Assembly: GCF_051014685.1 (NCBI RefSeq)
Contig: NC_135055.1
Span: 20,357,501-20,421,500, forward strand
Origin: Ptiloglossa arizonensis
Taxonomy: Eukaryota; Arthropoda; Insecta; Hymenoptera; Colletidae
Reading direction: 5' to 3'
Length of the DNA stretch: 64,000 nt
Part shown: piece by piece, positions 52,511 to 64,000 of the stretch
Layout: each line of letters starts with the position of its first letter
How positions within the stretch are numbered: position 1 is the first letter of the stretch
Notes under the pieces: generated by a model
What the model was told of the DNA's origin: nothing
What the model saw: only the letters and a program-made list of their open reading frames with translations
Databases searched by the model: none
Translations under genes and position numbers: made by a program

Positions 52511-55500
52511 CGTGCCTGGATTCGCGCGTTTTCCGACGCGCGCGCCTCGTCTCTGCGTGTGTGCGCCTCGACGAACCAACGCCGAGGAGGAGCGTCCGTT
52601 GCGGAGCACGCGGAGAGGATCGCGGGCGGGCGGGCGGACGACGCGCTAGCCTCCTCGGCGCGCTATTCGCGAATAAACGAACCAGCGCGAACCTGCACCG
52701 CGAGCCGTCTATACACAGGTGAAGAGGAGAGAAAAAGAAAGAAAAAAGGAAAAAAAAGAAAATCCTTGCACGCTGTTGGTCGACACGGCGAGACGAGGGG
52801 GTTCCGCGACGAGGGAGCAAGGAGGAAAAGGATACGCGGAAAGGGTAGCGGGTCGGCGACGACACGGAGGACGAGAAAGGGTGGCGAAAACAAACTCCTG
52901 GCGCGGGCAGAGAGCGCGACACAATGGAGGGCATCTGCTTAGCAAATTGCGAAAAATAATCACGTTTGCCCAGGATCCGTGTACGCCGACGTTGGCATCT
53001 CGGAAGCCGGTGTGTCCCGTAACACAATAACACCTACTCGAGGGCCGACAAACGCGTTCGGAGGGTGTACCGAGCCGCCTCTGGAAAGAGTATAAGGGAA
53101 TACACACTTGCGCAGACACACGACGTAGACGGAGGGACCGAGGGGTGAGAAAGAGAGTGCGAGAGAGCGAGAGAGAGAAAAACGAAGCGACGTATTCCTG
53201 CCTGTGTATCCGCGGAAACAATGTATCGCGCACGAAGCTACGAAAAAGTTCGTGCTCGTGCATCCATCGTTCAGCGACACCGTCGGAGCCACCCTTCCAC
53301 CCTTACCGCGACACCCAGGATACACCGTACTCGCCCTCTGCCCTTCGCGCTCGCGCTCGCGCCCAACGCCGCGTTTTCTTCTCGGCTCGATCTCTCCCGA
53401 CTTTTTTTCCGCGGCGGGAATTATTTTTACGGTGTAAAATCGTTTCGATGCGCCAAGATACGTCCGATGGCAACTTTTCGGGGAATTCTCGATCGTCTCG
53501 GTACAAGAGTTCCACGATTTGGAAACGACACCGGTTCTCTCGCGAGGACGTTTCGTCCCCGAAACGAATCACGGGCTAGGACGAATCGAACGATTAATTT
53601 CTTTGTACGGTACGGTAACGAAGCAATCTGCGTCAGTCTCGTATCAAACCGTTCGCCCCATTTGTTACGTTGTACGAGCACGAACGATTCCGGCCGAGAC
53701 CGGAAAGATATCGCCCGACGAAAAATATTTCCTCGCCGGTGGGAGCGTCGCGGGACCGTGGAGAATTTATCGCCGATATTTCGCGCTGTCGCGACGCCAT
53801 CGAGCCGTCGGATCTTATTAATCACCGACGAGACCGCGATGGTCCACCAGTCGACGGGAAATACATCCAACGATCGAAAATACCGAACTCGCGACCGAAG
53901 ATTTCCAGACGCGCGAGGAGAACCTCCAACGTGTATTTTTCATCTAAAAATTACGCAAACGATGCAACTCTTACGAGCCATCGTACCGCTTTCGAGAGTT
54001 TTCGAACGTTTCCAAGAGCGGAAAGTACTTTTACAAAGTTTCGCGAAAGATACGAAACCGCGAGTACGCGTTCGATCGCGCCCACGAACCGGTGAAAATT
54101 CACGCGGAAATTACGTCGCGTCTCGACGGAGGAGAAATATTAAAATAATGCGGAAACGCGAACCGATAACCGCTTCGTTAAAGTTATAATTCCGAGTGTA
54201 TTCCGGTCAAAGGGTTATTTGCCAGTAATTTCCCGCGAGTCGTATCGACCGAGGAAAGTTGGTGGCTACAATTTATCGAAACTCGGCACGGTAATTGACT
54301 TCGATCGAGTGTATCGAAACACGGCAAACACGCCGGGCGATCATATTTGCCCGCGCGTACCGTGATTTTACCGCTGTTTGTTCGAACGTATAAACGATCC
54401 GTGTATCACTTTCACGGGCCGCGCGAGACGGAGGCGGACGACGGACTTTATAAATTCGGGACAAATTAGTTTATCTTTGGGCGGTGTTTAGTAGACACCG
54501 AAACCCGGCCGGGGCGGCCCACCCAGACGCGAAAGGTTGCGCTAAAAATACAAACCGTTTCTCATCGCGACACCCTCGGGCCCGCCCCTCTTCGTCCCCT
54601 GGCGTCTACCCTTTTTAAAAATCACCGCCGGTTTCAACCGCGGTACCGAGTTTCGACGAGTGTCATATATAAATCCGCCCGCGCACCGAACGAGAGACCG
54701 CCTCGCATTTTTTCCCACCCGGACGACAATACCGTTCTCGATTAATTTTCAATAAAGTTACATGCACCGTTGCCAGAACGATGAATCCTGAAGTCGGTCC
54801 CCGGTGAATTTTTTACACGAATAAACCGACCGACCCGCGCCCACGTCCCCCGACCACGTCCGGCCGTATCGGTGAAAAAACTACGCACTAACGATGGAAA
54901 ATGCAGGCCAAAGAAGTAATTCACCGGGCAGCGGGTAAAAGTTGCCCGCGTGTGCTCGTATTTTTTACCCCGAAATAGTAATTTTTTTCTTTCCTCCTCC
55001 TCCTTCCCTTTTTTTTTTTTTTTTTTTTTGGGGCGTTCAGAACCGGCTTCGGGCGATGCGCGCAAAACTATGGCAAAATTCGAAACGCTCCACGCGTCCG
55101 TTTCGGGGTAGCGAGCCTCGAAACGGAAAAAGGGAAGAAAACGATAATAGTGGAGGGTGGATTTCAGCGTCGTCGAATAAACATTTTAATAAACGCCACG
55201 GGACCGGCCGGTAGCCGTGGAAGGAAAAAGAATACGCCGCTTTGAAATTGCACCGACTATCTCGATATCGCGCGCAGGTGGGCTCCTCTCCGTGTGTATT
55301 TTTTGTTTTTTTTTCCCCCTTTTTTTTCTTTCTTCTTTTTTGTTCGCTCGCGTCTCTACGAAGGATCGATTCCGATCCTCCGGAGCGAGTGCCACGAGAA
55401 GCTGGTAAGTTGGCGAGCGCGATATTACAGAGGCGAGAATGGTTTCTGTTTGAACGAATGCAACAACGATCCTAAGAGTGACAGATGTCGATAGGGAACG

Positions 55501-56199
55501 GTCGATGTCAGTTTTAAGGACTGCCTCCATATTGGCGCGGAAGGGTCGTCCGCTACGCGGTTAGGCTATTTTTCTTTTGAGTTTTTTCCATTCAATTCCA
55601 AGTCGAGAGTCACGAAGACCACGCGACACTGTCGTCGTTCGCGGCAAGGCATATCACTGTACACTTGTTTCTTCGGACTTTGTATTCTCTATCGATATAC
55701 CTTGTACTCACGCTCCGCGTATACGCTGTTCGCTTCTTCCACTGGACTCAAGGTGGCTTCCAGCACCTTCTCGCGCACGAGACTCGGCTCAGTTTTCCAT
55801 CCACGGTGCGTTTCGCGCTGGTCTCGCGAAAAGAAACGATCACGGACAACCGCGACGGAGTCGTTTCGTCGCAGATGTTCGCACGCCGATACGGAGCGTC
55901 CAACGTTGATCACCGAGCTCGCGTGATCCCCGATCGATCGAGATATTTTGTTCGTTTCCGAGCGCGGTCGCACGGATCGACCGCGTCGGCTCTTATCCAT
56001 TAGCCAAGATGTAGCCAAGTATCTAACATCGGGATCATGATTGATGTTGTTTGTCGTTGAAATAGGGGTGCGCACGCGAGCGAGCGAGCGACCATTCGAG
56101 CCTCTTTAATCCACGGTATCGAGGACACGGTCCGTTGGAAATCCAGAGACAAAGGAGAACGAATCGATCGAAACGCGATGCTTCGACGTACGGAGGCAC

Positions 56200-56665
56200 G
56201 ATAAGTGGGACATATGGCGGGCAAATACGAGCCGGAGCAAAAACAAATAGGTGTCTGTCCCGTGCAACCCCGAGGCTCGGGGTTCTTTCCTAGCCCCCTT
56301 CCCCTTTAACGACGCGGCCGCAGTACACGCGACAATGGCGGGGTTAATGAAAGACGTAGGTGCTAGTTATGGATGCCATAACTCAGCCGATGGGGCGCCG
56401 TAACACCGCCAAAATCAGGCTGCACTCTCGTCGCCGCGCCGCATCGAGCCATAGTCCCCAACCCCACGCGGGGCATCCTGTGTGTACACGCGTGTATGAC
56501 TTCTGACTCACAGCCCGTGGGGGTCCAACGGGGGTGCGAAAAATAGAAAACCGGGGGTGGCGCACAAAAGCGAGGAGGCATCTCTGGTTCGAGCGCAGGA
56601 AGAATCGCTAATCGCGCGCGTCGCCCTTGGGCGTGTTCGCGCCCGATGGAATATGCCATAACCGA
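56200..56665. promoter_or_regulatory. Candidate regulatory island with a 17-bp palindrome
   Basis: Non-repetitive, mixed-composition DNA holds GTTATGG-ATG-CCATAAC at 56366-56382, and half of it (ATGCCATAAC) again at 56653-56662. Minus-strand frames of 98 and 66 codons cross it. One has a GTGAGT donor in a phase that would suit the 48-kb exon, but it lacks an ATG and a clear acceptor. Confidence 0.3.
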
Positions 56666-56889
56666 TACGATGCTCCTCTGGTTCCTCCGGTTCCTCCGCG
56701 TTCACGGTTCTCCGTTTCGCGGTTAGGCGACACCGAGATCTCGCTGTCGATTCGTATTCGCGTGGTGTACGCGATGCACCGTTTAAAACTGGCGCAACGC
56801 AAACGGCGACCGAGCGCGGCGAGCATCTTAATTTAATTAATTAACGAGATGCCGGAAGTAGGCGGGTTCCTTCTTCAACTTCTTCTTTG

Positions 56890-56953
56890 TTGTATACGTC
56901 GTCGTCGACGTCGTCTTCGTCGTCGTCTTCGTCGTCGTCTTCGTCGTCGTCGG
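56890..56953. repeat. GTC/TTC trinucleotide tract
   Basis: Read on the minus strand this gives an Asp/Glu run inside an open frame of 109 codons (56841-57170). The tract alone could explain the openness, so no gene is called. Confidence 0.85.
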
Positions 56954-59900
56954 GGAGTCGCGCTGCAATTCTTGCTAATGAAGACCCACGCGTTCTAAAG
57001 CCCGAACAATAAACAGTACCACTTAACTCGAGGCACGCAACAGACACACCACCACCCCCTTTCTTCCATTCCGCGTCTCCTCTGCGGCATTCGCTTACGT
57101 CGTCTCGGAAGAAACCTACCCCGCATTCGAGCGACGCATCCACCTTCCCCCGCTCGCTACCGTACAACACCGCCTGAATCTAGCTCCTGAAAGGGGGGTT
57201 GGTGCGCTACGGTTTTTCCGTTTCGCCTACCTTTTTATCATTTTTCGCCGTTTCCAGCGCTGAAACGCCACGCTCGAGACTAAGAATCAACGATGCTCGC
57301 TTAACCGTCTTGCTTCTTCTCGCGTTCCGTTTTCTTTCTCTTTTTTTCAAAACATCCGACTTAATTGGAACGCGCGAACTTCCACGCGGAGCGTCGTTTT
57401 CCCGGGCGTCGCGATTTCGCGCGTACCGGAAACCGGAGGAACGTTCGCACGGGATCGAGCGTTTCGAAATCGAGCGTTCGACACGGAAGTGCTCGATTTC
57501 GAGATTATATTCCTGGTCGCGTCGCGAGTTCAGACGTAATTGGAGAGAACGGTGAGTCGAAACGTTTCGTGATATTTCACCGTGCACGAGTGGACACGCT
57601 CGAAGAGCACGGGACACGCGGTGGATTCGGTTTCCGTAATTTCTAAAATTCGTGCTCTCCTGTTCGAAACGATTCGCGACGAATCCGCTCCGCGACGCGG
57701 GATACCGATTTCTCGGCGCGTTTCTCGGTCGTCGAGCGGGTCGAGAAGAGCCCGATCAAAGGGGGAGACGGAACAGGAGCAAAAGAAACGAGAGTCTCTG
57801 AATCCTCTCTCTCAACAGGTTCCGGCCAGATCACGGAGTTCTTCGCGCGAAGAACCGTCTAATCACATTTCTGTCAGCCCTCGACCATTAACCGACGGAA
57901 CTCCCTCCTAGGATCGTTCGGCGCGCATGCGCCCGTCTCGACTCGTTTGCCCCTTGCTCGGTTACTTTCTTTATCTCGGTCCGTGAATCAGGCGCGAAGT
58001 CGGACGGTCGGCTCTCGTCTTTGTCGGTATCGAGTGTCTCGTAATTGCTCTATCGAAAGATACTCGCGGGCGGGCCGCTTCCACGTCCAGAACCGTACGC
58101 GATTTCGCGTCCTCTCGAACCTACGTAAAACGGATATAACCCCTGAATCTATGGGCGGTAGCCGTTTCCAAGAATCGAGAAGAGCTCAGGGAGATAGGAG
58201 CCCGTCGGCGATCGTCTCCTCCTCTCCCCCCACGCCCGCGTCGAACGCGATAATTTATTTACGACGGAATTCCAAGAAAGTTAACGCGCCGCGAGCGACT
58301 CTCGTTTCGGTGATGCACGAGTTTCGATGCATCGGGAAAAATTTCAAATATCCGTGAAACCTTCCTCACGATTCATTCTCGCGCCGGACCTAAAGTTGAA
58401 CCGTTACGGCTACGCGTTAAATTCAAACTATTTTATCGTACACACCACCGAACGCTCGATTGCCATAGTTTTTCAATAACCCACGGTAACGAGTTTGCGT
58501 TCTACAATTTTTTAACGCACCTCCGTTACATTCGACCGGCGGAAAAAAGCTAACGAAGAATTTTTCATTTTCAACGTTCCCTCGCAATTTAGTAGCGAGC
58601 GTGGTCGAGCTCGATATCGAACAAATAGTTTTCGACGTTTTCATTTCGGACGGGACCGTACCGAAGTAATCGTAACTCCCGTAATTTTGTCCAGTTTTGC
58701 GTCCAAGTATTATAGTTACTCGTACTTTTGAAATATAGACGAAAAAAGTGGACGCGAACTCGACGCGAAAATGTATTACCGTTTCCTTTTAAAAGATCTC
58801 AAAGGAGAAGCTTCCGTTCCGCGTACGCGCGTGCACGGTGAACACCCACGGGCGTGTAACCGCGCGCGATCGATCGATCGCAGCGAAATTAAAAATTTTA
58901 ATCAAAGCTCCCGATTACCAGCGGATAACCGCGTCGGGTTCGAAAAGTTTCCACGGTCGTCTCTACGTGCAGGAAGAGGCGTAACTTACATCGCGGTGTT
59001 GGATATCGATCACCGCGGGGATATCGAGTCTCATTCGCGAACAACCCCGTCCGTAGAGATCGGGAGGCTGCGGGTGCATTGGCTCGTCGCTTTGCGACTC
59101 CATCGTCGAACGCACGAATCGCGCGCGAATCGCGGCACGTAGCTACGCGCGCGAGTGTCGCGAGTGTTCCCCGGTGCCCTTCCAGCCCGGTCGCATAAAT
59201 TTAAACGAGACGCGTTGCGTTCGGGGCTCAACGTCCGCGATCGCCGCTCGAGCGCGTCTGGATGCCGCGTCTCTCTCCTCGGCGTCAAAGAAACCGTTTT
59301 CATGGCCCTCGGTGTGTTTATTAAAAGATAAATTGAAGATAATTTAATCGCGACCGTTCCGCTCCGGCTCCGTAATTCGTTTGCGCGTTCCTTCGGGACA
59401 CGGTTCTTCCGCTGGGAAGTTAAAGACCGGCTAATTTACGCCTCGCGTCAACAGGGGCCTTTTGTTCGTCGAGATTCACTCCGCGTGCCGGACGCGCGAA
59501 AGTGTCGTCGTCCTCGACGAGACGAGAATCTCGTCGATTCGACGACGACTAAAACCCACCGACTATCGATCTCTTCGATACGGTCGAGCATTTGCACGCG
59601 ATGCGTCCACCGATAATTACGAAGAATCACTCCCGTCTGGAGACCAACGAATCGCGATTTTTCCCTGTTATCGAAACTCGACGCGAGTACCGACCGGCAC
59701 CGGTTACACTTCTACGAACACCGAGACTCTAATTTCGAGGCCCGAACAATCGCTGCCACGGGGAAACAATCGATATTATTCCGACTCGCGATAACGATTC
59801 CACGGTAAGCGATATTACGGGGTGATTCTATCGTCGTCGATGAAAGAAGACCGTCGTTTAAATACTAGAGCGATAACGTAGCGAGTTTTCGGTTCGCGGA

Positions 59901-60114
59901 CGTTACGAATACGGTGGTGGATCTCGATCGCCTGAGGATGTTACCGGATGTTGTATCAGGTACGTATCATCACCGTTTAGGCGACACGACACTACCGTCG
60001 AGGCCAGTTGCCAAGAGACAGTTCGAAATTCCAGGTTGACGCGGAATGGGTCGAGAGAATCTCGAGCGGCGCAACATCCGCGAAGAATGTTCAAACGATC
60101 AACGATATTCCCGT

Positions 60115-60290
60115 ATCCCGGGTAATATTGTTCCGGAATTAGACACGCTCCGGGAGATCCCGATGCAGTCTGACAGAAATCTGTCCGGCCATCTGGCAGG
60201 TATTATTAGATAGATGCCAAGAGCATCCCGGGGCTAATCAAGAGGATCTAGTATTTGATTAACCAATAACGGACGCAGGAGCGATATGCA
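60115..60290. promoter_or_regulatory. Candidate enhancer island with E-box and homeodomain words
   Basis: The block contains GACAG-AAAT-CTGTC (60172-60185), CATCTGG, TATTATTAGATAGATG, GGCTAATCAAGAGGATC and TTTGATTAACC, with few CpG. It resembles a conserved non-coding element. It was tested by eye as a microRNA hairpin and did not fit. Confidence 0.3.
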
Positions 60291-61430
60291 GGCACGGCCA
60301 GCCCACTCACCGACACTCTCTCTCCCTACCTCGCCACGCGCGCTATCCCTTCGTCGATGGTAATTCCCGTGGATGCAGCTGTCCAACGGAGATCCACGAT
60401 CGGGAAATTCGAAAGATCGCGAATGGAAAAAACTCCGCGTATCGTCTCTCCGGATACGCGCTTGCTCGCGACCGAGTTGTAACCGTCGACGAGCCCGCGG
60501 GCCCACCGATTATTTTCCTTCGTTAGATATTAACTCCGAAATAATCCGGGCTAAGTGGGAAATATCTCTTCTATTCCCCGCGTTGACCGAAAAGTAATAA
60601 AACTGGATTACGCGCGGCTGAATCCTCGGAGCCCTTCGCGAGCCGAATCTCGTCCCCATCCCGCGACGCGAGCGGAAGCCAGGAAAATGGATTTTACGGC
60701 ACCGAGGAGGGTAAGAACGGCTGACTCGCCGACCGACCGACTGACTGATATCGAACCTTCCATCGATCCGCGTTCGAGACCCCGCGCACGCTCCCGCGAG
60801 CAGGAACGAGAGTAATAATAAACAGTTTATCTGTCCGTCGAGTCTAAGCGGATTATCGTCGCTCCCCCTTCCTGTAACGCGAGACGACGACCGATAGGCA
60901 AGACGCGACCCTTATCTGCTATCATCGCCTCTCGTCCCCCTTGGCCCCTCGTTCCGCTCTATCTCCTCTCGGTTCTTCCGACCGATGCTCCGCTCCGCTC
61001 CGTATCAACCGCGGCTGCCGGCGCGAATCTATGCGTCACGTAGCGACGACACGCACCGTTTCTGAATATTCATCAGCGATACGCCCTTACGCATCCCTCG
61101 CCTACCCCTGCCACCTGTCGTTCCTACTTTCGATTCGTCGATAGACGTCCGATTTTTCAATAAATCCGTGCCTTTCGTCGAGGAACCTCGAAAAGCCTCG
61201 AACCGTCCGCGAAAGATACCTCCGTGACGAGTTCCTAACCCTTTAGGCTCTTGTGTCTTGCTAGTCCTCTGTACTCGACTTTGACGAACTACCCTCGTCT
61301 CGTACCAGGTGACTCGTTTTCTCGTTACGCGAAACGGTACCGAATGTTTCTGTGGAATAATGGAATTGTTGAACACTAGTGAATAGAACGTTTATTTAAT
61401 AGTAAAAGATAATAGAGTCACGCTGTATTG

Positions 61431-61450
61431 TCTAGTCACGACTGACTAGA
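61431..61450. other. 20-bp inverted repeat
   Basis: TCTAGTCA and TGACTAGA are separated by CGAC. A minus-strand AATAAA (61391-61396) lies to its left. It could be a small hairpin at a transcript end or the edge of a degraded mobile element. Confidence 0.5.
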
Positions 61451-61748
61451 TCGTAACGGTCACGTCGGGACACCGACCGAAAAATATCCAAGTCGTTAAC
61501 GCCCCCTCCCCCGTGTCTCGACTTCTCAATGACTGCATCGGTCCAAGTCGTTGCGTTCCAACAGTTTCAACGATAACGCGCACCGTATTTCTTCGAGACT
61601 GCGGTAAAATGAAAAGTACAACGCGCTTGTTCGTAAATAAATCTCGCGACAAGTACCGTCCGTCGATGAGAAGAAGGCTAACGAGCGTTTACACGTCCCC
61701 GCTCTGGTTTACGATCCACCAGCTCCTCCGGTATCGCGTCGAGTGTCG

Positions 61749-61807
61749 CTATTGGCCGAGAACGGAGACGAAGATCGACAGCGACCAATAGGGGAGCCAG
61801 TGGGCGG
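61749..61807. promoter_or_regulatory. Promoter-like cluster: inverted CCAAT pair and GC box
   Basis: CTATTGG (61749-61755) and CCAATAG (61785-61791) form a perfect inverted pair of NF-Y-type CCAAT boxes, and GGGCGG follows at 61802. On the plus strand an ATG at 61828, with a G-rich context, opens a frame of 76 codons starting METLVDLLLAKERYVARS. On the minus strand this would be a suitable start for the long gene. No TATA box is near. Both directions are possible and neither is proven. Confidence 0.35.
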
Positions 61808-62154
61808 AGCCGTGAATCAGAGTGGGGATGGAAACGCTCGTTGACCTTCTTCTCGCGAAGGAACGGTACGTGGCTCGTTCGATCGACCTGTGTTTCGACT
61901 CGGAGGAATCGGCGAGGAGACGTGGAAAAATTCGCGCGGCTCGCAGACCGTGTTCGTATTCGTACGAAGGATGTTTGGAGCGCGCGACGCGTCGTATTTC
62001 CTCGCGAGGAAATCCACGAGAAACGGGGTTCCGTAACGACGCGGTTCGCGACGCCTAGCAACAGACGTCGAAGCGCGAACGGAAGGATCGTAGTTCGTGA
62101 AATCGCGGCGGCGAATTAGGCGCGAAGGAAGCCGACGATGTCGCAATTACCATC

Positions 62155-62220
62155 CGGAGAGAGAGAGCGAGAGCGAGAGAGAGAAAAAGAGGGAGAGAGG
62201 GAGGGGGAAAAAAAAAAAAG
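62155..62220. repeat. GA/GAGC purine tract
   Basis: Purine-only except for a few C, ending in 11 A. Confidence 0.88.
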
Positions 62221-63559
62221 AAGCAGGGTTGCCGCCGGGATCACCGCGTGGAAACAGGGAGCCCGCGTGAGCGAGCGTCGCCGGGTGGAAATTCACGATT
62301 AAAATCCCAGCGGTGGCATTAACGGTGGAAACGAGAAGAGGAACGAGGTTCGAGGGTGCCGGTTGGACTCGTGCGTTCGAACGTCGGTCGCGTTTAAACC
62401 TCGATCTGCATTTAAATTGGCCCCTATGCCGATTCGCGCGCTTATACGCGTTGCCATGTTTTCCTATGCCGCGAGTTCGACCGTTTTGTTGTCGTTTCAG
62501 CCCCTTTTCCCGTGGACCACCGTCCTAAGCCCTCCATTACCTTTCGATGCGCCGCCCGTTTCCTTGGGCTTAATTAATTATTCATTTATTCGCGGCTCAC
62601 TTTTAACTAGACGCCGGGGGCGTTGAAAAAAGAACCGGTCATACGTTCGATTAATTATACTTTAACGAGTACCGGCCGTAAGAATCGCGGGAAAGACCCA
62701 CGAAAGCGCGAGACAGGGACGGCGAGCGATAGATGGAAGCGGTTAACCGTGGAAAAGGAAAATCGATCGACCGTGGGAACTTTTCCGCGGACTAACGACC
62801 AAGGAGTAATAATACGAATAATCGGTGCTTAATTTAACGAGCGAGCGAAACTGCATAATTGATCGAAGCTCGCCGAAAACGGGCGATAACGTATGCGCGC
62901 GAACGGAAGGTGGGGGGGGGGGGGTAGGATTCGGTCCTCGTCGTCCCCGTGCTCGTTCGCGGAATCGAAAATTTCGCGAGCGTTAACGCGCACCGTTAAC
63001 GACCGGCAACCTCTTCCCATCTGGCCCCGCGCGCGGTTCCGATTCGATCTCTTTGCCTCGCGAGAAGAAAGAAGTTCCCGGTTATTGTTACGCTCGAGTG
63101 CATCGTCGAGCCTCGATGGAAGCCAGCGACGGCGGACAAAGGGACAAAATTAATAAATATAAATCGGTTTTTTCTTTTTTTTCTTTTTTTACTCTCTCTA
63201 TCCTCCTCTTTCCCGCGAGACGAATCCCCCGAACGACATCCACGCTACCCGGTCTACATCGATGTTTATTTTTTCCCTCGGGAGAACTCTCGAGCCCGAA
63301 TAAAATTTATCTTCCCGGCCGTCGGGTCGGACGTTCAAATGCAACGATTAAAATGTTCAACTTCAACTTCAGAGACGGCCCCTTTTCGAAACGAATGCGC
63401 GTATAAATTAATCGACGTGGTTCGCAAAGCCACCACCGCTGCCTCGTTAACCCAGTTGCGAGGGAAATTGCACGGATAAAATATACATTCTATCGTCGCG
63501 ATGGAGATCGCCGATCGTCGATGATTATTAAACGGCGCGTAACCGGGGAAAGGTACCGA

Positions 63560-63960
63560 TTTCTAAGAGCGCAAAAGGGAGTTGATTACCGGGGACCAAG
63601 AAGCGTTATTACGGCCCTCGTCCGACAAGAAGCATCTGCCCGGCCCACCGGGTGATGAGCGAGTTGAAAAGGATGAAGTGGAAGCCGAACAAGGTGACGA
63701 GAACTTAAGTCGAGCGATGGCTGGCGGAACCCGGGGCGCCGCGTCGGGCGGACGTAGGCGACGCAAGGGCCGGGAGGGGGTGAGGGTTGATGATTACAGA
63801 GATCAAAGCAAGCAATCACTAGACAACGAGCGGAGACCGCTGAAACGAGGGGGTGGAACCGGGTGTGTGGCTGGAATTTGTGACAGCGTCTCGTGCGCCC
63901 ACACCTGAGTGTCTCGGGCTCTCGTCGTCTGCCGGTCACTAAACATTAAACTCGACCGGG
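63560..63960. promoter_or_regulatory. Candidate enhancer island with a TCF site
   Basis: TGATTACA (63791-63798) is followed by AGATCAAAG (63800-63808), a good TCF/LEF match, and CAATCACTAG. A plus-strand frame of about 108 codons with an acidic stretch (VEKDEVEAEQGDEN) and two minus-strand frames are also open, so coding potential is ambiguous. The non-coding explanation is preferred because no splice sites frame any of them. Confidence 0.28.
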
Positions 63961-64000
63961 GCGATGCCGGTGACTCGTCATCAGAGACCCCTCCCCCTCC

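Larger units (their letters stand above)
48503..64000. other. Upstream intron or 5' flank of the minus-strand gene
   Basis: The earlier exons of the gene should lie here or beyond the window. The donor needed must leave two bases of a codon. One such donor occurs at 56516 (minus, GGGCT then GTGAGT), behind an open frame without an ATG, but it is not convincing. The region holds a GTGCCTGC repeat (49447-49494), A/G tracts, a run of 20 or more T (55009-55029), a GTC/TTC triplet tract (56890-56953), a GA tract (62155-62220), a G run (62912-62924), a lone TATATAAA box (54666-54673) and the regulatory-looking islands listed separately. Confidence 0.45.

Noticed and set aside
53221..54189. 322-codon plus-strand open frame
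   Set aside because: The composition is the same Arg-rich type, minus-strand frames are open over the same DNA, and no family resemblance is seen.
54666..54673. TATATAAA as a promoter
   Set aside because: No initiator, open frame or second promoter element at a suitable distance; an AATAAA lies only about 80 bp away.
56841..57170. 109-codon acidic minus-strand frame
   Set aside because: Openness and the Asp/Glu run come largely from the GTC/TTC triplet tract; no homology or splice evidence.
60170..60260. Possible microRNA precursor, with a loose resemblance to miR-8
   Set aside because: The arms do not pair over 20 bases and no known mature sequence matches.
61443..61465. Match to the start of the miR-279 mature sequence (TGACTAGATC)
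   Set aside because: Only the first ten bases agree, the rest diverges, and the flanks do not fold into a precursor-length hairpin.

Overview
This window looks like intronic and intergenic DNA from an insect nuclear genome, most likely a hymenopteran (bee, wasp or ant). The reasons are compositional. G+C is roughly half, and CpG is not depleted: TCG, CGA and CGCG are everywhere. There are many long simple-sequence tracts (GA, CT, AT, GATC, ACCG, TGCG, CTAC), there is no operon structure, and short exons sit behind ordinary GT-AG splice sites. The assignment is an inference from composition, not from a recognised gene. I saw no tRNA or rRNA, no microRNA I could accept, no CRISPR array, no prokaryotic gene and no intact transposon.

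The window holds hundreds of open frames, but nearly all are Arg/Ser-rich by-products of the base composition. They often overlap open frames on the opposite strand, so I do not annotate them as genes. The best-supported coding content is one split gene on the minus strand. A 171-nt exon (48332-48502) and a 139-nt exon (17071-17209) have good splice sites. They join exactly in phase (2 to 2) across about 31 kb of intron, and together encode a Pro/Asn-rich linker followed by a conserved-looking helical stretch (residues ENIARIAKRYLDDN, then QQAWINPRLISM). I do not recognise the protein. A possible last exon lies only 412 nt further on (16548-16658), with a stop codon and an AATAAA about 23 nt after it. 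If real, it would make a short 3' end. The 5' exons were not found with confidence and should lie right of 48.5 kb or beyond the window.

Layout: 1-16.5 kb is non-coding DNA, downstream of the gene if the 16.5-kb exon is terminal and intronic if it is not. It has two degenerate tandem arrays (60-bp period at 5.7 kb; about 116-131 bp at 9.8-10.3 kb). 16.5-17.2 kb carries the gene's 3' exons. 17.2-48.3 kb is presumed intron, with a 25-bp duplication, a 216-bp triplicate array (20.5 kb), a 140-bp duplication (25.6 kb), an AT-rich island (17.9 kb) and several islands of less CpG-saturated sequence rich in homeodomain, Sox, POU and TCF-like motifs. 48.3-48.5 kb is the second exon. 48.5-64 kb is upstream intron or flank, with further regulatory-looking islands near 52.3, 53.0, 56.4, 60.2 and 63.8 kb. 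A paired inverted CCAAT plus GC-box arrangement near 61.75-61.81 kb resembles a promoter.

The overall picture is a gene with very long introns, or its surroundings, dense in candidate regulatory elements. That is typical of developmental or neuronal loci, but the identity remains open.
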